From Candidatus Methanorbis basalitermitum (GTDB lineage Archaea; Halobacteriota; Methanomicrobia; Methanomicrobiales; Methanocorpusculaceae), in NCBI GenBank assembly GCA_031287415.1, contig JAITSY010000031.1:1-38267 (forward strand): DNA of 38,267 nucleotides, written 5' to 3'. Shown here piece by piece: positions 8,124 to 16,684 of the stretch. The translations under genes and the position numbers were made by a program. The number at the start of each line of letters is the position of its first letter. The stretch's first letter is position 1. The notes beneath the pieces are model-generated. The model had not been told where the DNA came from, did not search any database, and saw only the letters and a list, made by a program, of their open reading frames with translations.

Positions 8124-8527
8124 TCAGGGCCAACCTCCGCGTAGCAGCCACCCGACTCCCAGACCCGGATCTTTGTCACATGAGCATCCAGGTCATGCTC
8201 GCGGCAGAACGCGTTCAGGCGACGACGGATATCCTCTGCGAGAATCTCGCTCGTCGGATCACCATCGGTCAGCACCGGTGTCTGAAAAGGCATGAGGATT
8301 GCAGCCATCGGATCCTCACGATTCAGGATGACCTGGTGATCATACACCATTATCACCTGTTTGATAAGATTATAGTCAAGCAGAATCTTCGACTCCGCGT
8401 CGATTGTCCCCTCCATCCACACATCAGCCTTCCAGCGATGACCGTGCAGCCGGAGGCATTTGCCACGATAGTGCATCAGCCGATGGGATGCGTCAAAGTG
8501 TGTCTCCTTAAAGACCCTAGTCGTCAT
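8120..8527 (-). CDS. queD: 6-carboxy-tetrahydropterin synthase
   Basis: A 135-residue member of the 6-pyruvoyl-tetrahydropterin synthase/QueD family, acting first in the cluster on dihydroneopterin triphosphate. Zinc ligands are His15 (FDASHRL) and the two histidines of the CLRLHGHRW motif (about residues 24-32), whose Cys is the catalytic residue. WESGGCYAEV near the end is the conserved Glu-containing strand. A role in the archaeosine pathway rather than in pterin cofactor synthesis is inferred from the overlap with queE and queC. It starts at the ATG at 8527, divergent from the ribosomal operon. Confidence 0.93.
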   Translation of the reverse strand: MTTRVFKETHFDASHRLMHYRGKCLRLHGHRWKADVWMEGTIDAESKILLDYNLIKQVIMVYDHQVILNREDPMAAILMPFQTPVLTDGDPTSEILAEDIRRRLNAFCREHDLDAHVTKIRVWESGGCYAEVGPE

Positions 8528-8632
8528 AACTGATTACACATTATCTCTCGTGAACTATAATGATAGAGGTCATCTTGCCCCCGTTCCCATTAAGATTATT
8601 AGGCCAGCCTGCTCATAAGTGTAGGAACATAC

Positions 8633-8746
8633 GTGGGTAAGATACTCGACAGAGACTTGGTCCCGCGCATTCACAATATTCCAGCAGAGGAATACCAGCA
8701 AAGCCTTTTGCTTTGCAGCAAATCTACTGTAACAGAGGTAATTTAA
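8633..8746 (+). CDS. possible 37-residue leader ORF coupled to rpsL
   Basis: A GTG-initiated frame reads [20 protein letters not shown] and continues to a TAA whose last base is the A of the rpsL ATG (TAATG). That exact junction suggests translational coupling. The second half of the frame ([10 protein letters not shown]) is made of the short hairpin repeat at 8698-8724. No family is recognised. It may be a real small protein, a regulatory leader peptide, the decayed end of an upstream gene, or chance. Confidence 0.3.
   Translation: MGKILDRDLVPRIHNIPAEEYQQSLLLCSKSTVTEVI
8698..8724 (+). repeat. short hairpin repeat (GCAAAGC...GCTTTGC), copy A
   Basis: GCAAAGC, loop CTTTT, GCTTTGC, followed by AGCAAATC. 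It is nearly identical to the minus strand of 17131-17162. It lies 22 nt before the rpsL start and just upstream of its ribosome-binding site, so it could form a hairpin in the leader of the ribosomal protein mRNA. Confidence 0.6.
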
Positions 8747-9174
8747 TGGGCCAGGGAAAATTCGCAGCAAGAAAGCTTGTCCGCTCTGCCAAGAAATTCC
8801 GGTGGAGCGATCCTGCTTATGCGCGCAGAGCGCTGAGGCTGAAGCTAAAAGCAGATCCGCTTGAAGGTGCACCGATAGGGCGTGCAATCGTCTTGGAGAA
8901 AGTCGGTGTTGAGGCAAAACAGCCAAACTCCGCAATCAGAAAATGTGTTCGGGTTCAGCTGATCAAAAACGGCCGTCAGGTTACTGCATTCGCAGTTGGT
9001 GATGGTGCAATCAACTTCATCGATGAACACGATGAAGTCACCATCTGCGGTATCGGCGGTCGTGCAGGACGTTCCATGGGCGATATTCCTGGAGTCCGCT
9101 TCGTAGTTACCGGCGTCAATGGTGTCACTCTCAACGAACTTGTCATCGGGCGCAAGGAGAAAGCACGGAGATAA
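8746..9174 (+). CDS. rpsL: 30S ribosomal protein uS12
   Basis: Ribosomal protein S12 of 142 residues, the archaeal length. It lines the decoding centre of the small subunit. The conserved [19 protein letters not shown] loop and [10 protein letters not shown] segment are present; in bacteria these loops carry streptomycin-resistance sites. The ATG at 8746 begins [14 protein letters not shown] as in archaeal homologues and has GAGGT about 5 nt upstream. It is followed 5 nt later by rpsG, and then fusA, the archaeal str-type operon. The promoter is unclear: the 218 bp separating it from queD hold a hairpin repeat and a possible leader ORF. Confidence 0.97.
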   Translation: MGQGKFAARKLVRSAKKFRWSDPAYARRALRLKLKADPLEGAPIGRAIVLEKVGVEAKQPNSAIRKCVRVQLIKNGRQVTAFAVGDGAINFIDEHDEVTICGIGGRAGRSMGDIPGVRFVVTGVNGVTLNELVIGRKEKARR

Positions 9175-9179
9175 ATAGT

Positions 9180-9767
9180 ATGGCTGAAAGACAAGTAGCA
9201 ACCAGCAGAATCCCGCTATTTAACAAGTGGGACACCAGCGAGATCGTGGTGAAGGATGCAGGGCTCATCCGCTACATCACTGTAACCTCCACCGAGGTTC
9301 CAAGCAGTTGCGGAAGACTCACCCAACAGCAGTTTACCAAGAGCCAGATGGCAATTGTCGAGCGGCTTATCAATCGTCTGATGCAGACGGAGACCAACAC
9401 CGGCAAAAAACAGCTGTGTACCCGTATCGTCATGGACGCATTCGACGAGATCCATGTAAAGACCAAGCAGAACCCGCTTCAAATTCTCGTTGACGCCGTT
9501 GCCAATGCTGGTCCCCGCGAAGAGACCGTCCGTTTGAAGTACGGAGGTATCAACGTCCCGAAATCCGTGGACTCCGCCCCAACCCGTCGTGTCAACACTG
9601 CACTCCGCTACATTGCCATGGCAACTTGGAAAGGTTCCCACAAGACCAAGAAGCCGGCACACCTTGTGCTTGCCAATGAATTAATCATGGCATCAAAGGG
9701 AGATGCAAAGTGCTTCTCGGTCGGAAAAAAGGAAGAAATTGAGCGGATTGCGAAGTCTGCACGGTAA
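9180..9767 (+). CDS. rpsG: 30S ribosomal protein uS7
   Basis: Ribosomal protein S7 of 195 residues, a primary 16S rRNA-binding protein that nucleates the head of the small subunit. Archaeal features are the N-terminal extension ([20 protein letters not shown]) and the C-terminal [20 protein letters not shown] helix region ending in basic residues. The central ...[19 protein letters not shown] and [11 protein letters not shown] blocks are typical. It starts at the ATG 5 nt after rpsL and is followed 35 nt later by fusA. Confidence 0.97.
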   Translation: MAERQVATSRIPLFNKWDTSEIVVKDAGLIRYITVTSTEVPSSCGRLTQQQFTKSQMAIVERLINRLMQTETNTGKKQLCTRIVMDAFDEIHVKTKQNPLQILVDAVANAGPREETVRLKYGGINVPKSVDSAPTRRVNTALRYIAMATWKGSHKTKKPAHLVLANELIMASKGDAKCFSVGKKEEIERIAKSAR

Positions 9768-9802
9768 ACAAATATCGAATCTTTTTTAGTAAAGGTGTTT
9801 TA

Positions 9803-12001
9803 ATGTCACGCGGAAAGAAGATGGTTGAAAGAATTACGGAGCTCATGAACGATCCAGAGCACATCCGCAACATCGGTATCGTTGCACACATTGACCACGG
9901 AAAGACCACCCTCTCAGATAATCTCCTCTCCGGCGCAGGAATGATCAGCGAGGAGCTTTCCGGCAAAGTCTGCTGGATGGACTCCGACGAAGAGGAACAG
10001 GCACGGGGAATCACCATTGATGCATCCAACGTATCCATGGTCCACATGGTCGGCGACCACGAATATCTCATCAACATGATTGATACACCCGGTCACGTCG
10101 ATTTTGGAGGAGATGTTACCCGTGCAATGCGTGCCGTTGACGGTGCTGTTGTCGTTGTGGATGCAGTCGAGGGCCCGATGCCGCAAACCGAGACAGTATT
10201 GCGCCAAGCGCTCAAAGAAGGTGTGCATCCGGTTCTGTTCATCAACAAGGTTGACCGGCTTATCAACGAACTGAAGGTTGACCCGCAGGAAATGATGATC
10301 CGCCTTGGCAAGGTTATTGACAAGGTCAACAAGCTCATCAAAGGGATGAACGAGGAGATCTACACCAACGGCGGGTGGAAACTTGATGCTCTGAAAGGAA
10401 ACGTTGCGTTCGGGTCTGCCCTCTACAACTGGGCAATCTCAATCCCGTACATGAAGAAATCCGGTGTGAGCCTGCAGACGGTCATCGACAAATGCAACGA
10501 GGGTGATGCAAAGTACCTCGCAAAGGCATCCCCACTGCATGCAGTGCTGCTTGATATGGTGGTTACGTTCCTGCCAAATCCGCTGCAGGCACAGGGCAAG
10601 AGATGCCACATTATCTGGCACGGCGACACCCAGGCTGAAGTTGGAAAGGCTATGTATGCCTGTGACGCAAAGGGTCCTGTTGCCATGATGATTACCGATA
10701 TCTCCTTCGACAAACACGCAGGCGAGATTGCAACCGGTAGACTATTCTCCGGAACGCTGACACGTGGCCAGGAGCTGTACGTTTCTGGTACCGCCGGCAA
10801 GCCGAACAGACTCCAGCTGGTTGGTATCTTCATGGGTCCGACCCGGGTTGATGTGGACAGAATTGTTGCAGGGAACATTGCCGCGGTATCCGGCTTAAAT
10901 GATGCAATCGTCGGTTCGACTGTTTCTTCCCTGAAAGAGATGACGCCGTTCGAATCTCTAAAGCATTATTCCGAGCCGGTTATGACTGTTGCTGTGGAGG
11001 CCAAGAACATGAAGGATCTGCCGAAGCTGATTGAGGTTCTGCGCCAGGTTGCCAAAGAAGATCCGACTGTCCGCGTCAACATCAATGAGGAGACCGGCGA
11101 GCACCTTATCGCCGGTATGGGCGAACTGCATCTTGAGGTTATTACCGGCCGTATCAAGAGAGACAAAGGTGTGGATATCGTTACCTCCCCGCCAATCGTT
11201 GTGTACCGTGAGACCGTTTCAAAAACGCTTGACGGAACCGTCGAAGGCAAGTCCCCGAACAGGCACAATAGATTTTTACTGTCCGTTGAGCCGATGCCAC
11301 GGGCAATCCTTGATGCAATCCAGGCCAACGAGATTTCCATGAACATGGACAACATCGCCCGCCGGGATGCACTTGCTGCACTTGGCATGGACAAGGATGA
11401 GGCAAAGAACGTGAAGGATATCTATGGTTCCAACATGTTCGTCGACTGCACGAAAGGCATTCAATACCTCAATGAAACCATGGAGTTAATCACCGATGGT
11501 CTGCATGAAGCACTTGATGGCGGACCGCTTTCGGATGAGCAGGTGCAGAATATCCTGATTAAGCTCCACGATGTGAAACTTCACGAGGACGCAATCCACC
11601 GTGGTCCGGGACAAGTTATCCCAGCGGTCCGCGGCGGTCTGAAGGCTGCTCTCCTGATGGCGGGTGACACGCTTCTGGAGCCAATGCAGAAGATCCAGAT
11701 CACGGTCCCGCAGGATCAGATGGGTGCGGCAATTTCCCAGATTCAGGGACGCCGCGGCCAACTGTCCGCAACCGAGGCCGAAGGCGATCAGATTGTGGTT
11801 CACGGCGAGGCACCAGTTGCAGAGCTGTTTGGTTTTGCAGGTGACATCCGGTCTGCAACCGAGGGACGTGCTATGTGGTCCACCGAATTCGCAGGATTTG
11901 CACCGGTCCCTCAGGGGATGCTCTCAGAGATTGTGATGAGCATCCGCAAGAGAAAGGGTCTTAAAGAACAGATTCCAACACCGAAGGACTATCTCGATTA
12001 A
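9803..12001 (+). CDS. fusA: translation elongation factor aEF-2
   Basis: A 732-residue GTPase that drives ribosomal translocation. G1 is AHIDHGKTT (28-36), the switch region holds RGITID, G3 is DTPGH (94-98) and G4 is NKVD (148-151). Domains II to V follow at normal length. The diphthamide site is DAIHRGPGQ with His599 as the expected modified residue, which marks it as archaeal or eukaryotic rather than bacterial EF-G. The ATG at 9803 has AAAGGTG about 7 nt upstream. In many Euryarchaeota tuf (aEF-1A) and rps10 follow in this operon. Here the operon ends with a long inverted repeat, and the next gene is convergent purD. Confidence 0.98.
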   Translation: MSRGKKMVERITELMNDPEHIRNIGIVAHIDHGKTTLSDNLLSGAGMISEELSGKVCWMDSDEEEQARGITIDASNVSMVHMVGDHEYLINMIDTPGHVDFGGDVTRAMRAVDGAVVVVDAVEGPMPQTETVLRQALKEGVHPVLFINKVDRLINELKVDPQEMMIRLGKVIDKVNKLIKGMNEEIYTNGGWKLDALKGNVAFGSALYNWAISIPYMKKSGVSLQTVIDKCNEGDAKYLAKASPLHAVLLDMVVTFLPNPLQAQGKRCHIIWHGDTQAEVGKAMYACDAKGPVAMMITDISFDKHAGEIATGRLFSGTLTRGQELYVSGTAGKPNRLQLVGIFMGPTRVDVDRIVAGNIAAVSGLNDAIVGSTVSSLKEMTPFESLKHYSEPVMTVAVEAKNMKDLPKLIEVLRQVAKEDPTVRVNINEETGEHLIAGMGELHLEVITGRIKRDKGVDIVTSPPIVVYRETVSKTLDGTVEGKSPNRHNRFLLSVEPMPRAILDAIQANEISMNMDNIARRDALAALGMDKDEAKNVKDIYGSNMFVDCTKGIQYLNETMELITDGLHEALDGGPLSDEQVQNILIKLHDVKLHEDAIHRGPGQVIPAVRGGLKAALLMAGDTLLEPMQKIQITVPQDQMGAAISQIQGRRGQLSATEAEGDQIVVHGEAPVAELFGFAGDIRSATEGRAMWSTEFAGFAPVPQGMLSEIVMSIRKRKGLKEQIPTPKDYLD

Positions 12002-12007
12002 TTTTTT

Positions 12008-12100
12008 GACTTATCTGTTTTAAGGGGAAATATAACAGTCGATATCAACCGAGAACTAAAAAATAAATATATAATACCACTTAAAACAGATAAGTCCATT
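12008..12100. repeat. inverted repeat between convergent fusA and purD
   Basis: GACTTATCTGTTTTAAG (12008-12024) is matched in reverse by CTTAAAACAGATAAGTC (12081-12097), a 17-bp perfect stem that extends a few bases with mismatches. The 56-nt middle is AT-rich. It sits between two convergent genes and could act as a two-way transcription end, or be a small mobile-element-like unit: a related TACCACTAAAACTGATAAGG occurs at about 18605-18624. Confidence 0.6.
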
Positions 12101-12146
12101 ATCATATATATAGATTACTCTTCTAAAGCACAATTCCGAATTTTTT

Positions 12147-13445
12147 TCATCCACGCAACTCCTTCATGTGCGCAGTTCTCTTTGCAAATAGGGTTTCCGT
12201 TCCGATGTCGCCTCTGTGGCGGACGTTGCCGGACACGCCGCGGCATGCTGCCTCAGCTGCTGCCTCAGCATCGCCAAGGCTAGCACCAATGCCCACAAAC
12301 GCCAGCGTCCGCGATGTCTGTGTCTTTAAGACACCCCCCTCCTCGACCACATTGGCATAGTAGAGAGTGGTGTTTTCGTGGGACCCAAGCGTGATTGGAT
12401 CACCTGCATGCGGATGCTCGGGGTAATCCTTTGGCACGATATACTTGCAAACCGTAGCCATAGATTTAAATGACACGTCTGTTGGCGCAAGAGTTCCTGC
12501 AACGATGTGTTCTACAATCGTCACGAAATCGGACTCAAGCAGTGTTAGAACATTCATTGCCTCGGGATCGCCGAATCGTGCGTTGAACTCAATTACCTTC
12601 GGACCCAAGGCCGTATTCATGAACTGTCCGTACAAAATCCCCTTGTACGGACAGCCCTCCTCTACAAGCGCCGCAACGGTTTCCTGCATGATGGCAAGTG
12701 CCGCTGCGAAATCAGCCTCGGTTACAAACGGGAACATCTTGCTGGCAAGCGTATAGGACCCCATGCCACCAGTGTTCGGGCCTTTGTCTCCTTCAAACGC
12801 ACGCTTGTGATCCTGCACAAGCGGCATAGGGACAAGAGTTTTTCCATCCACAAATGCCATCAGCGTAAACTCCTCGCCAAGCAGCCGCTCTTCAAGAAGG
12901 ATCATCTGATCTTTCAGTGTCATCACATATGCAATCGCACCCTCGCGATCAACCTGCTCACCCATCACCCTCACGCCTTTACCTCCAGTAAGGCCCACCG
13001 GCTTTACGGCAAGATCGCCGAAATAGTTTCGGATGTACTCAGCCGCCTCTTCGGGAGTTGTGCAGAGCTTATATGTTGGACAACCGCCGATTGCGTACTT
13101 CTGCATCAGATTTCTGCAGAATCCCTTGTCTGTCTCAATCCGCGCCGTAGCTCTCAAAGGACCAACACAGCCTATCCCTGCATTGGCAAGCGCATCCGAG
13201 ACACCTGCTGCGAGCGAAGCTTCCGGACCCACAATCGCATATTGAACATTGTGCTGTTTTGCAAATGCAAGAACCGCGTCAACATCCGTCTCTGGGTGAA
13301 TCAGCACGTCGCGGCAGAGTTTTGTGATTCCGGGATTTTTCTTGGCCATTATGCAGTACAATTCCGTTTTCGCGTTTTTCAACAGCGCAGTAACGATAGC
13401 GTGTTCCCGTCCACTGCCTCCCACAACGAGTATCCGTATGTTCAT
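12147..13445 (-). CDS. purD: phosphoribosylamine-glycine ligase (GAR synthetase)
   Basis: PurD joins phosphoribosylamine and glycine using ATP in purine synthesis. The protein of 432 residues has the N-terminal [11 protein letters not shown] turn, the [13 protein letters not shown] block, and ATP-grasp features, including [15 protein letters not shown], the [20 protein letters not shown] signature and the metal site [13 protein letters not shown] chose the ATG at 13445, because the ribosome-binding site AGGAG is 5 to 6 nt upstream; the in-frame ATG at 13451 would abut it. It lies downstream of pyrE on the same strand (27 bp apart), pairing a purine with a pyrimidine gene. Confidence 0.95.
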   Translation of the reverse strand: MNIRILVVGGSGREHAIVTALLKNAKTELYCIMAKKNPGITKLCRDVLIHPETDVDAVLAFAKQHNVQYAIVGPEASLAAGVSDALANAGIGCVGPLRATARIETDKGFCRNLMQKYAIGGCPTYKLCTTPEEAAEYIRNYFGDLAVKPVGLTGGKGVRVMGEQVDREGAIAYVMTLKDQMILLEERLLGEEFTLMAFVDGKTLVPMPLVQDHKRAFEGDKGPNTGGMGSYTLASKMFPFVTEADFAAALAIMQETVAALVEEGCPYKGILYGQFMNTALGPKVIEFNARFGDPEAMNVLTLLESDFVTIVEHIVAGTLAPTDVSFKSMATVCKYIVPKDYPEHPHAGDPITLGSHENTTLYYANVVEEGGVLKTQTSRTLAFVGIGASLGDAEAAAEAACRGVSGNVRHRGDIGTETLFAKRTAHMKELRG

Positions 13446-13472
13446 ATCCATCTCCTGTCCAGCAAAAAGTAG

Positions 13473-14000
13473 TCAGTACTGAAAGACGCAGCGATTTAAC
13501 AGCTCCGTTGCCCCGACTAGCGGATGAAAGGCTACTCCTTCTGCTGCAAGCAGCGCCGCAGCCCCGCCATCGCGGTCGACAACTGCCACCACCGAGTCAA
13601 CGACAGCTCCTGCTTTGCGCAGTTCGCCGATGCCATACTTCGATGATCGGCCAGAGGTTGTTACATCCTCAATTACGAGGACATGTTTTCCTGAAACATC
13701 ACCAATAATCATCTCGCTTTTTCCGTGATCCTTTTCTACAGCGCGGATAATTGCACAGGGTTTGCCGCTTGCGAGCGACACGGAAACCGCAAGCGGCACA
13801 CCGCCAACGGCAACGCCGGCAACCACATCGAAGCTGTAGCGCTTGGTAACCTCTTTTGCGATCTCGCCAAGCAGTGCCGGCTGCATAACCGCCGTCTTAA
13901 CATCGATGTAGTATTTGCTTTTTTCACCGGAAGCCAGCGTAAAATCCCCGAACACCACAACATTATATTGAATTAATAGATCTAATACCGAATTTGCCAT
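13473..14000 (-). CDS. pyrE: orotate phosphoribosyltransferase
   Basis: PyrE joins orotate to PRPP to make OMP in pyrimidine synthesis. It is 175 residues, the short archaeal form. Seen: LASGEKSKYYIDVK (22-35), which contacts orotate and PRPP; the flexible catalytic loop region with AVEKDHGKSE (87-96); and the PRPP-binding signature VLVIEDVTTSGRS (107-119). The ATG at 14000 fits the family. A palindrome at 14020-14035 lies just upstream of the start, and purD follows as a probable co-transcribed gene. Confidence 0.94.
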   Translation of the reverse strand: MANSVLDLLIQYNVVVFGDFTLASGEKSKYYIDVKTAVMQPALLGEIAKEVTKRYSFDVVAGVAVGGVPLAVSVSLASGKPCAIIRAVEKDHGKSEMIIGDVSGKHVLVIEDVTTSGRSSKYGIGELRKAGAVVDSVVAVVDRDGGAAALLAAEGVAFHPLVGATELLNRCVFQY

Positions 14001-14019
14001 GATTCCTATAATACTCCTG

Positions 14020-14035
14020 ATACAACATATTGTAT
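14020..14035. promoter_or_regulatory. palindrome upstream of pyrE
   Basis: ATACAACATATTGTAT is a 6-bp inverted repeat with a CATA spacer, centred 28 nt before the pyrE ATG, and AT-rich enough to overlap the promoter. It is a candidate operator by position and symmetry only. The remaining gap to carS (14036-14250) holds no gene, only repeat copy 4 and unremarkable sequence. Confidence 0.3.
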
Positions 14036-14159
14036 TATTTGCCCTGTTACAGTTTCAGTGTTGTGCACCAGCCTTGCCAAGGAGTGAGACACAGGGCTCC
14101 GCAGAATGAAATACGGGATGGCATTGCCAAGCGGCTTATGTTAGATGTACGGCGTGACT

Positions 14160-14178
14160 TCTATCAGAGGTGTGCAGC
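14160..14178 (+). repeat. interspersed palindromic repeat, copy 4 (partial)
   Basis: TCTATCAGAGGTGTGCAGC, the second module only. The flanks have drifted so that no first-module hairpin can be seen. Confidence 0.6.
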
Positions 14179-14250
14179 TTGTGATTGTTTTTTTCTCGGT
14201 GTTTTCGTGGATGAGTTTAGCCAAGGCTTATCGCATGCAGAAAAATAGTG

Positions 14251-14805
14251 TTACCACGGAACCTGCTTGATTCCAATTAGGTACCCAATGATGTTTGCTC
14301 CACGATGGAGGAGCGGGGTCCAGATGAGGATTGCAATAAAGATCCAGACGCTGATATACTCAAACACCCACGACCAGGCAAAAACTGCAAGAAGCGCGAG
14401 CGAGCCTGCCACGAGATCGTACATGTCTGCAATCGGCCATTTTTCTCCCCGATCTTTTCCAGCTCGGCGTTTAAAGAAACTTTTTACCAGATCACCAAGC
14501 AGTGCACCCGCAGCCAGTGCTGCCACAGTTATAAGAGTGTGCCGCGGCAAGTCCCAATCGAAAGTTTCCGCAAGGGAGATCTGCAACAGTCCAAAGAGTA
14601 CGCCTACAGCAATACCTCCGGCCAACCCACGCCATGTTTTTCCATTTCCCAAGTATCTACGTCCGTTTTTTGAGCATTTTCCAAAATCAACCGAAATTCC
14701 CCCGCCAAACGGCACTGCACCCGCATTTGCCACGTATGCCGGCACCATAATCCAAAAAGCAGACACAACGGTCATCAAAACTTCAAAAATCATCTCCTCA
14801 ATCAT
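14251..14805 (-). CDS. carS: CDP-archaeol synthase
   Basis: CarS is a membrane enzyme that activates unsaturated archaeol (digeranylgeranylglyceryl phosphate) with CTP, giving CDP-archaeol for polar head-group attachment. The 184-residue protein has about five membrane segments. The family signature is clear: VPAYVANAGAVPFGGGISVD (21-40), then FGKCSKNGRRYLGNGKTWRG with the conserved G-K-T-W-R-G, and GDLVKSFFKRRAGKDRGE in the cytoplasmic loop, with PIADMYD after it. The ATG at 14805 has a GGTGAT site upstream. It is divergent from the Tes-like gene, another lipid enzyme. Confidence 0.92.
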   Translation of the reverse strand: MIEEMIFEVLMTVVSAFWIMVPAYVANAGAVPFGGGISVDFGKCSKNGRRYLGNGKTWRGLAGGIAVGVLFGLLQISLAETFDWDLPRHTLITVAALAAGALLGDLVKSFFKRRAGKDRGEKWPIADMYDLVAGSLALLAVFAWSWVFEYISVWIFIAILIWTPLLHRGANIIGYLIGIKQVPW

Positions 14806-14821
14806 CAGATCACCCTATCCA

Positions 14822-14895
14822 TAGTTTATTTAATGGAGAGCAGAAAGATATAATGACTTACATTTTGGAGGGGACTCCGCCATACCTAAGGAGAT
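14822..14895. promoter_or_regulatory. divergent promoter region carS / tes-like
   Basis: A TATA-like TTAAATAAAC (minus strand, about 14824-14833) lies about 20 nt before carS. A second, AGATATAATG (14847-14856), faces the Tes-like gene about 50 nt upstream of its ATG. AAGGAGAT at 14888-14895 is its ribosome-binding site. A shared 100-bp region could coordinate the two lipid genes; this is inferred from position. Confidence 0.4.
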
Positions 14896-14905
14896 ACGCG
14901 AGTCG

Positions 14906-16402
14906 ATGCAAATCATCAGAGAAACAAAGAGCATGTGTCCTGTCTGCGGCAAACTGCTTCCCGCAACAGTCACGGAAGAGGGGGGGGCTGTCTGGCTTTG
15001 CAGAATCTGCCCTGATCACGGCAAAATAAAATCTCTCTACTGGTCAGACGCGGAGATGTACTACCGGTTCGAACAGTATGATCGAGAGGGGCGCGGCGTC
15101 TATAATCCGAGCTGCGACACTCCCGGCGAATGCACGCAGCGCTGCGGCCTGTGCGCTCATCACAAATCAGGCACCCTTCTTGCAAACATTGATGTCACCA
15201 ACCGGTGCAACCTGAAATGCGAGTTCTGCTTCGCAAACGCGCATGCCTGCGGATATGTATATGAGCCGACGTTTAACGAGATCGTCTCCATGTTCCAGCT
15301 CCTCAGAAGTGAGGAGCCGGTTCCCTGCCCAGCAGTGCAGCTTGCTGGCGGCGAACCGACCCTGCGGGATGATCTGATCGAGATCATCAAGAAGGCTAAA
15401 GAACTTGGATTTTCTCAGGTGCAGGTTGCCTCAAACGGGGTTAAGTTCGCCCAAGATCCTGAATTTGCCAAACAGCTCCGCGATGCCGGCCTTTCTACAG
15501 TTTATCTGCACTTTGACGGCGTCACCGGAGATACAAACTCACTTTTGGAAAAAACCAGTCTTCCTGCAATTGAAAACTGCCGCAAAACGGGTCTTGGTAT
15601 TGTGCTGGTGCCGACAATCATCAACGGCAAAAACGATCACGAGATCGGTGCCATCATCAAATTCGCCGCAAAGAACATCGATGTGATCCGCGGCATCAAC
15701 TTCCAGCCAGTTGCATTTACCGGTGCTGCAAAGAATGACGATATTGAGCGCGAACGGGTCACCGTGCCAGACCTTACCAAACGTATTGAGACACAGACCA
15801 ACGGCGCACTCAGGCAGTCCGACTTCTATCCAGTTCCCTCAATGATGACGATCTGCGATCTAATCGAGGCCTACACTGGCAAGGCGCAGGTCATGTTCTG
15901 TGCCCATCCGCACTGCGGTGCGGCAACCTACGGCTTTGTCAATGAGAAAGGCGACCTTGTTCCGATCAATCGGTTCATCGATGTGGACAAATTCCTTTCT
16001 GAAGTTGCAAGGATGACTGAAAAATTCCGGAGTGCCGGAAAGACTGGCAAATATCTTGCCATGGTCACGAGCATCAACAACATGAGAAAGATCATCGAAA
16101 AGGGCGAAATTGACGGCATCAAGATGGATATGAACAAGATGATCTACGATGCGCTCATCAAGCATGACTACAGTAGTATCGGCCAATTTCACAAGAATGC
16201 GCTGTTCATCGGAATGATGCACTTCATGGACAGTTTCAACTACGATACCGATCGTGTCGAGCGGTGCTGCATCCACTACGCGACACCCGACGGCCGCTTG
16301 ATCCCGTTCTGCACGTACAACAGTGGGCCGGTCTACCGCGAGCAGGTCTGGAAGAAGTACGCAAAGCCAATGCCGACGAGAACTCGGGAAACAAAGGCAT
16401 GA
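14906..16402 (+). CDS. tes: radical SAM protein, tetraether lipid synthase (Tes)-like
   Basis: A 498-residue radical SAM protein of the MJ0619 type. The N-terminus carries a rubredoxin-like knuckle (Cys11, Cys14, Cys32, Cys35). A second cysteine group follows (70, 76, 80, 83). Next is the cluster motif CNLKCEFC (101-108) and the SAM-binding LAGGEPTLRDD. Members of this family were shown to couple two archaeol chains into macrocyclic or tetraether lipids; MJ0619 was earlier linked to methylation of methanopterin precursors. The neighbouring CDP-archaeol synthase supports the lipid role, but several paralogues share this architecture. The ATG at 14906 is placed by AAGGAGAT about 10 nt upstream. 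The family assignment is firm; the exact reaction is inferred. Confidence 0.8.
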   Translation: MQIIRETKSMCPVCGKLLPATVTEEGGAVWLCRICPDHGKIKSLYWSDAEMYYRFEQYDREGRGVYNPSCDTPGECTQRCGLCAHHKSGTLLANIDVTNRCNLKCEFCFANAHACGYVYEPTFNEIVSMFQLLRSEEPVPCPAVQLAGGEPTLRDDLIEIIKKAKELGFSQVQVASNGVKFAQDPEFAKQLRDAGLSTVYLHFDGVTGDTNSLLEKTSLPAIENCRKTGLGIVLVPTIINGKNDHEIGAIIKFAAKNIDVIRGINFQPVAFTGAAKNDDIERERVTVPDLTKRIETQTNGALRQSDFYPVPSMMTICDLIEAYTGKAQVMFCAHPHCGAATYGFVNEKGDLVPINRFIDVDKFLSEVARMTEKFRSAGKTGKYLAMVTSINNMRKIIEKGEIDGIKMDMNKMIYDALIKHDYSSIGQFHKNALFIGMMHFMDSFNYDTDRVERCCIHYATPDGRLIPFCTYNSGPVYREQVWKKYAKPMPTRTRETKA

Positions 16403-16474
16403 CTTCTTTTTCACTACTTCTTATTTATAGTATTCTATCTCTGTATCTCATCTTCATCCTGGTTCTTGATGCAA

Positions 16475-16520
16475 GGTTGCACGTGCAACCACGCACACCG
16501 CTATCAGAGGTGTGCAGCAT
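16475..16520 (+). repeat. interspersed palindromic repeat, copy 5
   Basis: GGTTGCACGTGCAACC is a perfect palindrome, followed by CACGCACACCGCTATCAG and AGGTGTGCAGCAT, the second module. It sits in the 282-bp gap (16403-16684) between two convergent genes. The rest of the gap has a T-rich stretch after the Tes-like gene and no gene. Confidence 0.8.
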
Positions 16521-16684
16521 AAACTGCAACCGTGGTCACGGTTTCGCGAGTGTCGCCCAGCTCCGCTATCTCGGCACGCAGGCGAGGTTCTGCTGTCTTG
16601 CTGATTGATAAAGCGGGAGGGGCTTCGGCCAGAGGCAGGAATTTGCGGAAGCTGGAAAGGGTTGTTGTGCCTGGATTTTTCGTC

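Noticed and set aside
12001-12146. Replication origin in the AT-rich inverted repeat
   Set aside because: There is no orc1/cdc6 gene nearby and no set of origin-recognition-box repeats. A terminator or repeat element explains the symmetry.
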